Translations under genes and position numbers: made by a program
NCBI GenBank assembly: GCA_016789955.1
Contig: JAEUPB010000067.1
Location: 1 to 50,286, forward strand
DNA from: Rubrivivax sp.
Lineage (GTDB): Bacteria; Pseudomonadota; Gammaproteobacteria; Burkholderiales; Burkholderiaceae_C
Direction of reading: 5' to 3'
Length of the DNA: 50,286 bases
Shown: positions 24,983-37,300 of the stretch, one piece after another
Numbering within the stretch: position 1 is the stretch's first letter
How the letters are laid out: every line of letters starts with the position of its first letter
The notes under the pieces: model-generated
The model's input: only the letters and a program-made list of their open reading frames with translations
What the model was told of the DNA's origin: nothing
Database searches by the model: none

Positions 24983-26560
24983 TCAGCGATCGATCGTGAT
25001 CCAGGGCACCTCGAGCCAGTTGTCGGCGCGATGCACGACCTGCACGTTGTTGCGGGCGGCCCACGGGATGACCTGGCGGTGCAGCGGGATCGTGTGGACC
25101 TGCTCCTTCCACTCGGCCAGCGCTGCCTTGATCAGCGCCTCGCGCTTCTTCGGGTCGGCTTCGACGGTGGACTGAGCAGCCAGCGCATCGAACTTGTCGT
25201 TGCGCGAGCGGCCATAGTTGTAGAGGCCTTCGCCCTTGGGTCCGGGGTTGCGCATCACCGGCGTCAGGGTGGTCTCCGCGTCGATCACCGAGCCGCCCCA
25301 GCCGAGCAGGTACAGGCTGGTGTCCCACTTCTCGAGCTTGGGGAACCAGATGGCACGCGGCATCGCGTTGACCTTCACCTTGATCTTGATCTGCGCCCAC
25401 ATCGCGGCCAGCGCGATGCAGATCTCCTCGTCGTTGACGTAGCGGTTGTTGGGGCAGTCGATCGTCACCTCGAAGCCGTCGGGGTACCCGGCCTCCGCCA
25501 GGAGGCGGCGCGACTGCGCCAGGTCGAAGGGCAGCCGCTTCTCCAGCTCCGGATCGTTGTAGGCACCGACCGGGGACGGCGTGTGGCCCCCAGTGGGCAC
25601 CGCCATGCCGTTCATCAGCTTGGTTCGCATCGTCTCGATGTCGATCGCCTGGTACATCGCGCGGCGGACACGGACATCCTTGAAGGGGTTGCGGTTCTTC
25701 ACGCTGCCGTGCAGCAGGTCGTCGCGCTGCTGGTCCATGCCGATGAACAGCAACCGGTTCTCGGGCCCCTCGATCACCTTCACGCCGGCCGTGTTGCGCA
25801 GCCGCGGGATGTCGCGCGGCGCCGGGTCGAGCACGAAGTCGATCTCGCCGGAGACGAGGGCCGCCAGCCGCGTGGCGTCGTTGCCGATCGGCGTGTAGAC
25901 GATCTCCTGCACGTTGCCGTCGAAGCGGCCCCACCACGCCGGGTTGCGCTTGTAGGTGGTGCGGATGCCAGGCTGTCTTTGCACCAGCGTGTAGGGCCCC
26001 GTGCCGTTGGCGTTGAAGGAGGCATGGCTCTCCTCCTTGTTCTTGAAGTCCAGCGGCCTCAGCACCCGATGCTTCTCGGCCCACGGGCGGCTCATGATGA
26101 AGATCGAGTTGATGTGCTGCAGGAAGATCGGGTTCACCTGCGGCAACTGGAACTCCACCGTGAGCGGATCGATGGCCACCGGACGGCCCAGGGCATTGGC
26201 ATAGACGCTGAACGTCGACACCGGGTCCTTCGAGCGGTTCACCGAGAACACCACGTCGTCGGCGGTGAGTGGCGAGCCGTCGTGGAACTTCACGCCGGGC
26301 CGCAGCTTGAAGCGCCAGGTCGTCGGGCCGGTCTGCGACCACTCGGTGGCCAGCGACGGCACCAGCCCGAGCTTGCGGTCGTTGCTGGTGAGGCGCTCGT
26401 AGACCTGCCCGTTCATCGCATTCGTCAGACCCTCGTTCTGCGACTGGGGGTCCATCGTCAGCGGATCGCCCTGGGACGCCCATCGCAGCGTCTGGGCGGA
26501 GCATGCAGCAGCGCCCATCGAGAGGGCAGCGCAGACGATCAGGCGTCGGATCATGGCCAT
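24983..26560 (-). CDS. ABC transporter substrate-binding protein, peptide/nickel family 5
   Basis: A 525-residue periplasmic solute-binding protein of family 5 (DppA/OppA type). A signal peptide (MAMIRRLIVCAALSMGAAACSA) precedes LRWASQGDPLTMDPQSQNEG and LVPSLATEWSQ, then FKLRPGVKFHDGSPLTADDVVFSVNR, which is the family signature. Such proteins deliver di- or oligopeptides, opines or similar solutes to an ABC importer. No permease or ATPase genes are adjacent, so it is an orphan whose partners must be elsewhere. A cysteine near the cleavage region makes a lipoprotein possible, though the lipobox is poor. Two start codons two residues apart are equally plausible. Confidence 0.9.
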   Translation of the reverse strand: MAMIRRLIVCAALSMGAAACSAQTLRWASQGDPLTMDPQSQNEGLTNAMNGQVYERLTSNDRKLGLVPSLATEWSQTGPTTWRFKLRPGVKFHDGSPLTADDVVFSVNRSKDPVSTFSVYANALGRPVAIDPLTVEFQLPQVNPIFLQHINSIFIMSRPWAEKHRVLRPLDFKNKEESHASFNANGTGPYTLVQRQPGIRTTYKRNPAWWGRFDGNVQEIVYTPIGNDATRLAALVSGEIDFVLDPAPRDIPRLRNTAGVKVIEGPENRLLFIGMDQQRDDLLHGSVKNRNPFKDVRVRRAMYQAIDIETMRTKLMNGMAVPTGGHTPSPVGAYNDPELEKRLPFDLAQSRRLLAEAGYPDGFEVTIDCPNNRYVNDEEICIALAAMWAQIKIKVKVNAMPRAIWFPKLEKWDTSLYLLGWGGSVIDAETTLTPVMRNPGPKGEGLYNYGRSRNDKFDALAAQSTVEADPKKREALIKAALAEWKEQVHTIPLHRQVIPWAARNNVQVVHRADNWLEVPWITIDR

Positions 26561-26622
26561 CGGGTCGGAGTGGACGGGATGGCCGCGGAGTGTAGGCAGT
26601 GCGGCGGCCTGCCGGCGGATGG

Positions 26623-27873
26623 TCAGGTCGTGCGCACGTCCGGCGGCACCCACAGGCCCTGCAGCACGGTGCGGTCCCACTGCGCCGTGGGCTCGCGCGC
26701 GACGATGCGCTCGCTGGTGCCCTTGCGCGACAGGTCGATCAGCACCGGCGGGATCGGCATGCCGGACTTCGTCGAGTAGAAGGCCCTCACGATCGGTGCC
26801 CCGATGGCCTCGGGGTTCTGTTCCACCACCACTGCGAGCTTGCCCGACTCGAGGCGCACCAGCGAACCTGTCGGGTAGATGCCCAGGCTCTTGACGAAAG
26901 CACCGAAGATGGCGGTGTCGAAGTGCCCTGCCCAGCTGGCCATGCGCGCGATCGACTCGGCCGGGTCCCAGCCGGCCTTGTAGGGTCGGTTGGACGTGAC
27001 GGCGTCGTACACGTCACAGATCGCACCCATGCGGGCCAGCCGCGTGATCTGCTCGCCGCTCAAGCCGTCGGGGTAGCCCTTGCCGTCGATGCGCTCGTGG
27101 TGGTGCAGGCACACATCCATCGCCTCGTCGGGGGCGCCCCCGGCCTGCATCAGCATCTCATGGCCGCGCTGCTGATGCGCCTTCATCGTGCGGTACTCGT
27201 CATCGGTCAGCTTGCCGGGCTTGTTCAGCACCTCGAGCGGCATCACCGCCTTGCCGATGTCGTGGAGCATGCCGGCCATGCCGGCGACCCTGCAGGCGGC
27301 CTCGTCCATGCCGAGCTGGCGCCCGAGCGCCACCATCAGCGCGCAGACTGCCACCGAGTGCATGTACGAGTAGTCGTCACGAGTCTTCAGCCTGGCCAAG
27401 CTCACCAGCGCCCCCGGATTTCGGAACACCGAGTCGGTGATGTCCTCGACCAGGGGAGCGCAGGCCTCGGTGCGGATCGCCTGGCCGAGCCGGGCCTCGC
27501 GGAACATCGAGGTCACGGCTGCGCGGCCACGCTTGCAGATGGCCGCCGCCTGCGCCAGTTCCTCGCGCATCGACGATGACGCCTCGCGAGGGGACGGCGG
27601 TGCCGAGGCATCCGCCTCGGGCCGGGGCGCCGGCGCTGCCGCATCCGCGCGCAGCGGGGCGGGCAAGGGAGCCGTGGCGGGTGGCGACACGTCGCTGCCG
27701 AGCGCCACGTTGATCCAGCACTCCTTGATGCTCGATCGACGCACGGCATCGATGTCCGCGCTGTCTCGCAGCACGAAACGCGTCTTCCAGAACGGATGGT
27801 CGATCCAGCGCCCCTCCAGCGCATGCAGGTGCATGCCCAGGCGCAGATCGGAGACTGGGATCTTCTTGAGCAT
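26623..27873 (-). CDS. HD-GYP domain cyclic-di-GMP phosphodiesterase with DUF3391
   Basis: A 416-residue cytoplasmic protein. The N-terminal DUF3391 region (about 1-60, KKIPVSDLRLGMHLHALEG) is followed by a Pro/Ala-rich linker (about 63-97) and an HD-GYP domain (about 150-330) with HD at His204-Asp205 (MLHDIGK) and the GYP motif at 266-268 in HHERIDGKGYPDGLSG. Enzymes of this type hydrolyse cyclic-di-GMP, affecting motility and biofilm. Catalytic residues appear intact. It lies downstream of the tRNA-Gly/tRNA-Cys pair on the same strand and 62 bases upstream of the orphan binding-protein gene. Confidence 0.93.
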   Translation of the reverse strand: MLKKIPVSDLRLGMHLHALEGRWIDHPFWKTRFVLRDSADIDAVRRSSIKECWINVALGSDVSPPATAPLPAPLRADAAAPAPRPEADASAPPSPREASSSMREELAQAAAICKRGRAAVTSMFREARLGQAIRTEACAPLVEDITDSVFRNPGALVSLARLKTRDDYSYMHSVAVCALMVALGRQLGMDEAACRVAGMAGMLHDIGKAVMPLEVLNKPGKLTDDEYRTMKAHQQRGHEMLMQAGGAPDEAMDVCLHHHERIDGKGYPDGLSGEQITRLARMGAICDVYDAVTSNRPYKAGWDPAESIARMASWAGHFDTAIFGAFVKSLGIYPTGSLVRLESGKLAVVVEQNPEAIGAPIVRAFYSTKSGMPIPPVLIDLSRKGTSERIVAREPTAQWDRTVLQGLWVPPDVRTT

Positions 27874-27938
27874 CGTGCCGACCCGATTTACCGGGTTATC
27901 GGCGCGTGCGTCGAAGAACTGAGATCGGGGGGAGGACT

Positions 27939-28012
27939 TGGAGGCGCGAAGCGGAGTCGAACCGCTCTAGACGGATTTGCAATCCGTTGCATAACCGCTT
28001 TGCTATCGCGCC
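27939..28012 (-). tRNA. tRNA-Cys(GCA)
   Basis: Read on the minus strand, a 74-base cloverleaf begins GGCGCGATAGC and ends with TCGCGCC, discriminator T and an encoded CCA. The acceptor stem pairs fully over seven bases. The anticodon arm is GGATT-GCA-AATCC, giving anticodon GCA for cysteine, and U73 is the expected identity base. The TTCGACTC T-loop is normal. It lies 46 bases after tRNA-Gly on the same strand. Confidence 0.97.
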
Positions 28013-28021
28013 GCAGATGGA

Positions 28022-28050
28022 AAGAAGGGAAGCACCGGGCTTCCCTTCTT
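28022..28050 (-). other. Perfect 11-bp hairpin between tRNA-Gly and tRNA-Cys
   Basis: AAGAAGGGAAG (28022-28032) and CTTCCCTTCTT (28040-28050) are exact inverted repeats around a seven-base loop. On the tRNA strand the hairpin is followed by only one T, so it does not look like an intrinsic terminator. It could be a processing site for the dicistronic tRNA precursor. Confidence 0.6.
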
Positions 28051-28058
28051 GGTCTGAC

Positions 28059-28134
28059 TGGAGCGGGAAACGAGGCTCGAACTCGCGACCTCAACCTTGG
28101 CAAGGTTGCGCTCTACCAACTGAGCTATTCCCGC
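28059..28134 (-). tRNA. tRNA-Gly(GCC)
   Basis: A 76-base minus-strand cloverleaf beginning GCGGGAATAGCTCAGTTGG and ending TTCCCGC, discriminator T and encoded CCA. The anticodon arm AACCTTGCCAAGGTT gives anticodon GCC for glycine. The D-loop (AGTTGGTAGAGC) and T-loop (GTTCGAGCC) are standard. The mature 5' end is only 25 bases from the lon stop codon. Confidence 0.97.
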
Positions 28135-28145
28135 GTGAGCCTCGC

Positions 28146-28151
28146 ACTATA
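28146..28151 (-). promoter_or_regulatory. Candidate -10 element of the tRNA-Gly/tRNA-Cys transcript
   Basis: TATAGT on the minus strand lies 11 bases before the mature tRNA-Gly 5' end and just after the lon stop. A TTGCCA 14 bases further upstream (inside the lon end) is too close to be an ideal -35. The tRNAs may therefore have their own weak promoter in addition to read-through from lon. Confidence 0.35.
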
Positions 28152-28159
28152 GCAGCTTT

Positions 28160-30586
<2,427 letters not shown>

Positions 30587-30592
30587 TGGATA

Positions 30593-30599
30593 CCTCTCT
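30593..30599 (-). promoter_or_regulatory. Ribosome binding site fixing the lon GTG start
   Basis: AGAGAGG on the minus strand sits six bases before GTG at 30586-30584. No comparable site precedes the longer in-frame start at 30637, so the GTG start is preferred. Confidence 0.7.
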
Positions 30600-30673
30600 T
30601 TCTCCGGCCCACATGGAGCCCGAGACGGTGAATGCAAGGCCGACTGGGTCCGTCGGCTATTCCCTGCGCGCCG

Positions 30674-31954
30674 TCAGGCGCTGGCCTTGGCCTGCTCGCG
30701 GTACACGAGCAGCGGCTTGGCGCCATCCTCGATGATGTGCTCGTCCACCACGACCTTGGCGACGCCGGCCAGAGTGGGCAGGTCGAACATCGTGTCGATC
30801 AGCGCGTGCTCCAGGATCGAACGCAGGCCGCGGGCGCCGGTCTTGCGGGCCAGTGCCTTTCGGGCGATGGCCGCCAGAGCGGACGGCCGCAGCTCGAGCT
30901 CCACGCCGTCCATCGAGAACAGGCGCTGGTACTGCTTGACCAGCGCGTTGCGGGGCTCCGTGAGGATCTGGACCATCGCGTCTTCGGTCAGTTCACCCAG
31001 CGTGGCGACCACCGGCAGGCGCCCGACCAGCTCGGGAATCAGGCCGAACTTGATCAGGTCCTCGGGCTCGACCTCGCGGAACAGGTCGGAGACCTTCTTC
31101 TCGGTCTTGCTGTGCACCGTGGCGGCGAAGCCGATGCCGCTGCGCTCGGTGCGGTTCTGGATGACCTTCTCGAGGCCGTCGAACGCTCCGCCGCAGATGA
31201 ACAGGATGTTCGTGGTGTCGATCTGCAGGAAGTCCTGGTTCGGGTGCTTGCGGCCGCCCTGCGGGGGCACGCTGGCCATCGTGCCTTCGACGAGCTTCAG
31301 CAGCGCCTGCTGCACGCCCTCGCCGGAGACGTCGCGCGTGATGCTCGGGTTGTCGGCCTTGCGGCTGATCTTGTCGATCTCGTCGATGTAGACGATGCCG
31401 CGTTGCGCCCGCTCGACGTCGTAGTTGCAGTTCTGCAGCAGCTTCTGGATGATGTTCTCGACGTCCTCGCCGACATAGCCGGCTTCCGTGAGCGTGGTCG
31501 CGTCGGCGATCACGAACGGGACGTTCAGCATGCGCGCGAGCGTCTGCGCCAGCAGCGTCTTGCCCGAACCCGTGGGCCCGATGAGGAGGATGTTGCTCTT
31601 GCTCAGCTCGACATCGTCCTTGGCGTCACGGCCGCCCGCGCCGATGTGCTTGAGCCGCTTGTAGTGGTTGTAGACGGCCACCGACAGCGTGCGCTTGGCC
31701 GCATCCTGGCCGATCACGTACTGGTCGAGGATCGACTTGATCTCGGTGGGCACCGGCAGGTCGGAGCGCTGCGTCTTGGCAGCGGGCGACTCGGCCGGGA
31801 CCTCGTCGCGAATGATGTCGTTGCAGAGTTCGATGCACTCGTCGCAGATGAACACCGACGGGCCGGCGATGAGCTTCTTCACCTCGTGCTGGCTCTTCCC
31901 GCAGAACGAGCAGTAAAGAACCTTCTCGCTGGAGGCGCCCTTCTTGTCGGCCAT
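30674..31954 (-). CDS. clpX: ATP-dependent Clp protease ATP-binding subunit ClpX
   Basis: A 426-residue AAA+ unfoldase that recognises tagged substrates and feeds them to ClpP. The N-terminal zinc-binding domain has Cys15, Cys18, Cys37 and Cys40 (YCSFCGK and FICDEC). The AAA+ domain has Walker [13 protein letters not shown], Walker [11 protein letters not shown], the GYVGED pore loop, and the ClpP-binding IGF loop (RSGIGFAA). Length is normal for ClpX. It is 149 bases downstream of clpP, the standard order. Confidence 0.97.
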   Translation of the reverse strand: MADKKGASSEKVLYCSFCGKSQHEVKKLIAGPSVFICDECIELCNDIIRDEVPAESPAAKTQRSDLPVPTEIKSILDQYVIGQDAAKRTLSVAVYNHYKRLKHIGAGGRDAKDDVELSKSNILLIGPTGSGKTLLAQTLARMLNVPFVIADATTLTEAGYVGEDVENIIQKLLQNCNYDVERAQRGIVYIDEIDKISRKADNPSITRDVSGEGVQQALLKLVEGTMASVPPQGGRKHPNQDFLQIDTTNILFICGGAFDGLEKVIQNRTERSGIGFAATVHSKTEKKVSDLFREVEPEDLIKFGLIPELVGRLPVVATLGELTEDAMVQILTEPRNALVKQYQRLFSMDGVELELRPSALAAIARKALARKTGARGLRSILEHALIDTMFDLPTLAGVAKVVVDEHIIEDGAKPLLVYREQAKASA

Positions 31955-32103
31955 GGAGTGCAGTACGCGCGGCGAAGCCCTAGGGATGCGCGGCATCATA
32001 GCCCATGGCCTCGGGCCGCCGCGGGCAGGAAGTGGGGGGCGCGGCACCCGCCGTGAGCGCTTTCGCGCGCGCCAGCGCCGCCGGCCGGCCCGGGCGCCGC
32101 AGA

Positions 32104-32712
32104 TCAGGCGCGCTTGTCCAGCACCATGTCGATGAGGCCGTACTCCTTGGCCTCGGCCGGCGACATCCAGTAGTCGCGCTCCATGTCGGCGGCGATGCGC
32201 TCCACCGGCTGGCCGGTGCGCTCGGCGTAGATGCGGTTGAGCTGCTCGCGCGTCTTGATGATCTCGCGCGCCTGGATCTCGATGTCGCTGGCCTGCCCCT
32301 GCGCGCCGCCGCTGGGCTGGTGGATCATGATGCGGGCGTTGGGCAGCGCGATGCGCTTGCCCTTGGCCCCGGCCATCAGCAGGAAGCTGCCCATGCTGGC
32401 CGCCATGCCCATGCACAGCGTGGAGACATCGGGCTTGATCCAGTTCATCGTGTCGTAGATCGACAGCCCCGCGCTGACGCTGCCGCCGGGGCTGTTGATG
32501 TAGAGGAAGATCTCCTTGTCGGGGTTCTCGCTTTCCAGGAACAGCAACTGCGCACACACCACGTTGGCCGTGGCATCGCTCACCGGGCCCACCAGGAACA
32601 CGATGCGCTCCTTGAGCAGCCGGCTGTAGATGTCGTAGGCGCGCTCGCCGCGCCCCGACTGCTCGATCACCATGGGAACGTAGTTCAGGCCCACGGTCTC
32701 GGGCTGGTTCAT
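32104..32712 (-). CDS. clpP: ATP-dependent Clp protease proteolytic subunit ClpP
   Basis: A 202-residue serine protease that forms the tetradecameric chamber of ClpXP. The catalytic Ser106 is in [11 protein letters not shown] and His131 in IMIHQPSGG; the catalytic Asp is in the C-terminal part ([11 protein letters not shown] region). [19 protein letters not shown] is characteristic. I chose the ATG giving [15 protein letters not shown] because AGGAG is nine bases before it; the upstream ATG (three codons longer) would touch the Shine-Dalgarno sequence directly. It follows tig by 53 bases. Confidence 0.97.
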   Translation of the reverse strand: MNQPETVGLNYVPMVIEQSGRGERAYDIYSRLLKERIVFLVGPVSDATANVVCAQLLFLESENPDKEIFLYINSPGGSVSAGLSIYDTMNWIKPDVSTLCMGMAASMGSFLLMAGAKGKRIALPNARIMIHQPSGGAQGQASDIEIQAREIIKTREQLNRIYAERTGQPVERIAADMERDYWMSPAEAKEYGLIDMVLDKRA

Positions 32713-32721
32713 GCTGCGCAT

Positions 32722-32726
32722 CTCCT
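32722..32726 (-). promoter_or_regulatory. Ribosome binding site deciding the clpP start
   Basis: AGGAG on the minus strand is directly adjacent to an ATG at 32721 but nine bases from the ATG at 32712. Normal spacing therefore favours the second, three-codon shorter start. Confidence 0.65.
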
Positions 32727-32765
32727 GGCAGGTTCGGCTGTGGGGGGGGCGAGCGGTCCGCGGCC

Positions 32766-34076
32766 TCAGGCCGCGGTCATCAGTTCATCGAACGGTAGCA
32801 CCTTGTCGGTGACCTTCGCCCGGCCCAGCACGAACTCGGTCACGTTGTTCTCGACCACCACCGCCTCCACCTCCGCCATGCGCTGCCGGTCGCTCATGTA
32901 GTAGCCGATGACCTCGGCGGGCTTCTCGTAGCTTTGCGCCATCTCCTCGATGTGCGCGCGAAGCTGCTCGGGCTTGGCCTGCAGGTTGTTGCTGCGCACC
33001 AGTTCGCCCACCACCAGGCCCAGGCGCACGCGGCGCTCGGCCTGCGGCTTGAAGATGTCGGCGGGTATCTCGGCCTTGTCGGCGTCCTTGATGCCGCGCT
33101 GCTTGAGGTCGGCGCGCGCCGCGGCCATCAGGCGCTCGGTCTCGCCGTCGACCAGCGCCTTGGGCAGCTCCAGCTCCGAGGCCTTGGTCAACGCGTCCAT
33201 CACCGCGCCCTTGTTGCGCGCGACGAGGCGGAACTTCACCTCGCGCTCGAGGTTCTTCTTCACGTCGGCGCGCAGGCCAGCCACCGTGGCTTCCTTGATG
33301 CCCAGCGCCTTGGCGAAGGCGTCGTCCACCGCCGGCATATGCGCGGCCTCGACCTTCTTCACGGTGACCAGGAAGTCGGCCTCCTTGCCGGCCACGTCCT
33401 TGCCCGCGTAGTCGGCCGGAAACTGCAGCGGGAACGTCTTGCTCTCGCCCACCTTCATGCCGCGCACCGCCTGGTCGAACTGCTCGAGCATCTGGCCTTC
33501 GCCGATGATGAACTGGAAGGCCTCGGCCTTGCCGCCTTGGAACGGCTCGCCGTCGATCTTGCCCTCGAAGTCGATGGTGACGCGGTCGGTCTCGGCGGCA
33601 CCTTCGGCCGCCGGGCGCAACTGGAACGTGCGGCGCTGCTTGCGCAGGATCTCGATCGTGCGGTCGATGGCCGCGTCGGTGAGCTCGGTGGACACGCGCT
33701 CGACCTCGGCCGAGGCGAGGTCGCCGATTCTCACGTCCGGATAGACCTCGAAGGTGGCGTCGAAGGCCAGCTGCCCCTCGGGCGCCTGGTCCTTCTGCGT
33801 GATGCGCGGCTGGCCGGCCACCCGCAGCTTCGCTTCCTGCGCGGCGTCGGCGAAGGCCTGGCCGACCTTGTCGTTCACCACCTCGTACTGCACGCTCCAG
33901 CCGTAGCGCTGCGCCACCACGCTCATCGGCACCTTGCCGGGGCGGAAGCCGTCGGCACGTACCGTGCGCGAGAGCTTCTTCAGGCGCGACTCCACCTCGC
34001 CGTGGATGGCTTCGGCCGGGAGGGTCAGCGTCATGCGGCGCTCGAGTTTTTCCAGGGTTTCGACTTGGACGGCCAT
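32766..34076 (-). CDS. tig: Trigger factor
   Basis: A 436-residue ribosome-associated chaperone and peptidyl-prolyl isomerase. The N-terminal ribosome-binding domain includes the signature GFRPGKVP (within [15 protein letters not shown]), the FKBP-like domain follows from about 150 ([31 protein letters not shown]), and the C-terminal helical arms complete it. Length is typical. Order tRNA-Leu, tig, clpP, clpX, lon is conserved in related betaproteobacteria and links nascent-chain folding with protein degradation. Confidence 0.97.
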   Translation of the reverse strand: MAVQVETLEKLERRMTLTLPAEAIHGEVESRLKKLSRTVRADGFRPGKVPMSVVAQRYGWSVQYEVVNDKVGQAFADAAQEAKLRVAGQPRITQKDQAPEGQLAFDATFEVYPDVRIGDLASAEVERVSTELTDAAIDRTIEILRKQRRTFQLRPAAEGAAETDRVTIDFEGKIDGEPFQGGKAEAFQFIIGEGQMLEQFDQAVRGMKVGESKTFPLQFPADYAGKDVAGKEADFLVTVKKVEAAHMPAVDDAFAKALGIKEATVAGLRADVKKNLEREVKFRLVARNKGAVMDALTKASELELPKALVDGETERLMAAARADLKQRGIKDADKAEIPADIFKPQAERRVRLGLVVGELVRSNNLQAKPEQLRAHIEEMAQSYEKPAEVIGYYMSDRQRMAEVEAVVVENNVTEFVLGRAKVTDKVLPFDELMTAA

Positions 34077-34114
34077 GGTTCTTCAGCGATCGAATCGTTG
34101 AGATGTGGAAGCGG

Positions 34115-34202
34115 TGGTGCGCGGGGCCGGACTCGAACCGGCACGCCTTTGAAGGGCGTCAGGACCTAAACCTGGTGCGTCTACCAATTTCGCCACCCGC
34201 GC
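34115..34202 (-). tRNA. tRNA-Leu(UAG)
   Basis: An 88-base minus-strand class II tRNA beginning GCGCGGGTGGCGAAATTGG and ending CCCGCGC, A73 and encoded CCA. The anticodon loop TTTAGGT gives anticodon TAG, reading CTA/CTG-type leucine codons; a long variable arm (GACGCCCTTCAAAGGCGT) confirms the leucine class. A73 is the expected discriminator. A TAGAAT hexamer at 34255-34260 (minus strand) about 50 bases upstream could be its -10 element, with no good -35. The gene is 38 bases before tig. Confidence 0.96.
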
Positions 34203-34329
34203 AGGTGGTGCGCCGGGCCGCGCCGCGGCGCTGGCGTGATTGGGCGAGGGGCGGATTCTATCCGCGCCGCCCTGGGCACCCCACTCGCGCAACCGCCCCC
34301 TGCGCGCCCGCGGCCGGACAGCCGGGCGC

Positions 34330-34358
34330 GCCGGCACGGCCACCCTCGCGGTGCCGGC
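34330..34358 (-). terminator. Candidate hairpin after the RND permease gene
   Basis: GCCGGCAC (34330-34337) and GTGCCGGC (34351-34358) pair exactly around a 13-base loop, seven bases past the permease stop codon on the minus strand. There is no U-tract, so termination is uncertain. The remaining spacer to tRNA-Leu shows no gene. Confidence 0.4.
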
Positions 34359-34365
34359 CTCGCAC

Positions 34366-37300
34366 TCAGCCGGGCGCGACCGCGACGCCCTCGCGCTTCA
34401 CCCTGAACCACGCCGCATACATCGCCGGCAGCGACAGCAACGTCAGCGCGGTGGCGACGATGAGCCCGCCCATGATGGCCACCGCCATCGGCCCCCAGAA
34501 CACGCTGCGCGTCAGCGGCACCATGGCCAGCACGGCCGCCGCCGCCGTCAGCACGATGGGGCGGAAGCGTCGCACCGCCGACTCGACGATGGCGTCCCAG
34601 GCCGGCAGCCCACGCCGGCGGTCCTGCTCGATCTGGTCGATGAGGATGACGGAGTTGCGCATGATCATGCCGGCCAGTGCGATGAAGCCGAGCATGGCCA
34701 CGAACCCGAAGGGCCGGTTGAAGATCAGCAGGCCGGCGGCCACGCCCGCAATGCCCATCGGTGCCGTCAGCAGCACCAGCACGGCGCGGCTCGTGCTCTG
34801 CAGCTGCAGCACCAGCAGCGTCAGCATGATGAAGGCCATCACCGGCAGGCCCGCGAGGATGGAGCCCTGCCCCTTGCTGCTTTCTTCCACCGCGCCAGCG
34901 ATCTGGATCCGGTGACCGGGCGGCATCTTCCCGGCCAGCGCCTGCATCGCCGGCCACAGCTGCGCGGTGACGGTGGCGCCCTGCACGCCTTCCACCACGT
35001 CGCCCTGCACGGTGACTGCGAAGTCGCGTCCTTCCCGCCATATCACCCCCGGCTCCCAGCTGAAGCCGATCTTCGCCACCTGCGTGAGCGGCACCGACCG
35101 GCCACTGGAAGTGGGCAGGTAGGCGTTGCCGAGGTCGGTGATGGCATTGCGCTCGTCGGCCGGCTGACGCAGCACGATGTCCACCAGCTTGTCGCCCTCG
35201 CGGTACTGGCCGATCGTGCTGCCCGAGAGGATGGTGCGCGAAGCCTGCGCAATGCTTTGGCTCGTGACACCCAGCGCGCGCGCCTTGTCCTGGTCGATGG
35301 TGAGGCGCAGGACCTTGATGGCCTCGTTCCAGTTGTCGTTCACGCCGCGCATGTTCGGGTTGGCGCGCAGCAGTTCCTTGGCCTGGTCGGCCCACGCGCG
35401 CACCTCCGAGGCCTCGGGCCCGACGACGCGGAACTGCACCGGATAGGGCACCGGCGGTCCGTTGGGCAGCAGCTTCACGCGGCCGCGCACCTCGGGGAAC
35501 TCGGTGGCCAGGATCTCCGGCAGCCTCACGCGCAGCGCCTCGCGCGCGGCCAGGTCCTTGGGCAGCACGATGGTCTGGCTGACGTTGGGCTGGGGGAAGA
35601 TCTGGTCCAGCGGCAGGTAGAAGCGCGGCACGCCGGCGCCGATCCACAGGCTCACCGTGGCCACCGAGGGCTCGCGCCGCATGCGCGCCTCGAAGCGCAG
35701 CGCGATCGCCTCGCTCTGCTGGATGGTGGAACCCTCGGGCAGCCACAGGTCCACCAGGATCTCCGGGCGGCTCGAGTCCGGGAAGAACTGCTGCTGCACC
35801 CGGCTCATGCCGACGATGCCCAGCGCGAAGGTCAGCACCGTCAGGCCGATGGTCACCCAGCGGTGCTCCACGCACCAGCGCACCAGCGCGCGGAAGCGGG
35901 CGTAGAACGGCGTGTCGAACAGCTCACCGGCGCTCTCGCCATGCACATGGTCGATCTTCGGCCGCGTGTGCAGCAGCTTCGCTCCGAGGTAGGGCACGAA
36001 GTACACCGAGACCACCCACGAGATGACGAGTGCCGCCGAGGTGACCGCGAAGATCGCGAAGGTGTACTCGCCGGTCACGCTCTTGGCCAGGCCGATGGGC
36101 AGGAAGCCCGCCGCGGTGATGAGCGTGCCGGTGAGCATCGGCATCGAGGTCACCTCGTAGGCGAAGGTGGCGGCGCGCAGCTTGTCGTAGCCCTCCTCGA
36201 GCTTGCGCACCATCATCTCCACGGCGATGATGGCGTCGTCCACCAGCAGGCCCAGCGCGATGATCAGGCTGCCCAGCGAGATCTTGTGCAGCCCCACGCC
36301 CCAGTAGTACATGGTGACGAAGGTGATGGCCAGCACGAGCGGGATGGTGACGCCCACCACCAGCCCGGGCCACACGTCGATGCGAAACCACGGGAAGCCC
36401 GTGCGTCGATGCAGCCCCAGGCTCAGGAAGCTCACCGCCAGCACGACGATCACCGCCTCGACCAGCACGCGCACGAACTCGCCCACCGAGCGGCTCACGG
36501 CCTGGGGCTGGTCCTGCACCTGCGTGAGCTCCAGCCCCACGGGCAGGTCGGCCTGGATCGACTTGGCCGCCGTCTGCAGCGCCTGGCCGAGCGCGATGAT
36601 GTCGCCGCCCTTGCTCATCGAGATGCCCAGCGCGATCACGTCCTGTCCCTGGTGCCGCACCTTCACCGCCGGCGGGTCGACGTAGTCGCGGCGCACGTCG
36701 GCGATGTCGGACAGGCGCAGCGTGCTGGCCGCGCCGGTGGCGGGGTTGACCGCGCGGATCGGCAAGCGGCGCAGTTCCTCCACCGAGTTGAACTGGCCGC
36801 CGATGCGTACCTGCAGGTTCTCGCTGCCGGCGTTGAGCACGCCGGCGCCTTCCACCGCGTTCTGCGCGCCGATCTGCGCGATGACCTGGTTCATGTCCAG
36901 GCCCAGCTGCGCCAGGCGCTTGTGCGAGATCTCGACGAAGATCTTCTCGGCCTGCGCACCGAAGATCTCCACCTTGGCCACATCGGGCACCTTCAGCAGC
37001 GACTGGCGCACGCGCTCGGCGGTGGCGCGCAGCTCCTCGCGGCTGAAGCCGTCGGCGGACAGCGCGAAGATCGAGCCGTAGACGTCGCCGAAGTCGTCGT
37101 TGAACACCGGCCCGATCACGCCCTGCGGCAAGGTATGCCGCATGTCGCCCACGCGCTTGCGTGCCTGGTACCAGCTGTTGGCCACTTCCTTGGGCGGCGA
37201 GCTGTCCTTCAGCTGCAGGAACGTGAGGCTCTCGCCGGGCTTGGTGTAGCTGCGGATGATGTCGGCGTGCGGCACCTCTTGCAGCGTCTTCTCGATCTTG

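Noticed and set aside
30639-30657. GCCGAC/GTCGGC hairpin between clpX and lon
   Set aside because: Only six pairs and no U-tract; it is not convincing as a terminator.
32742-32749. Run of eight G between clpP and tig
   Set aside because: It is non-coding, and the spacing to either gene's signals does not suggest a phase-variable promoter.
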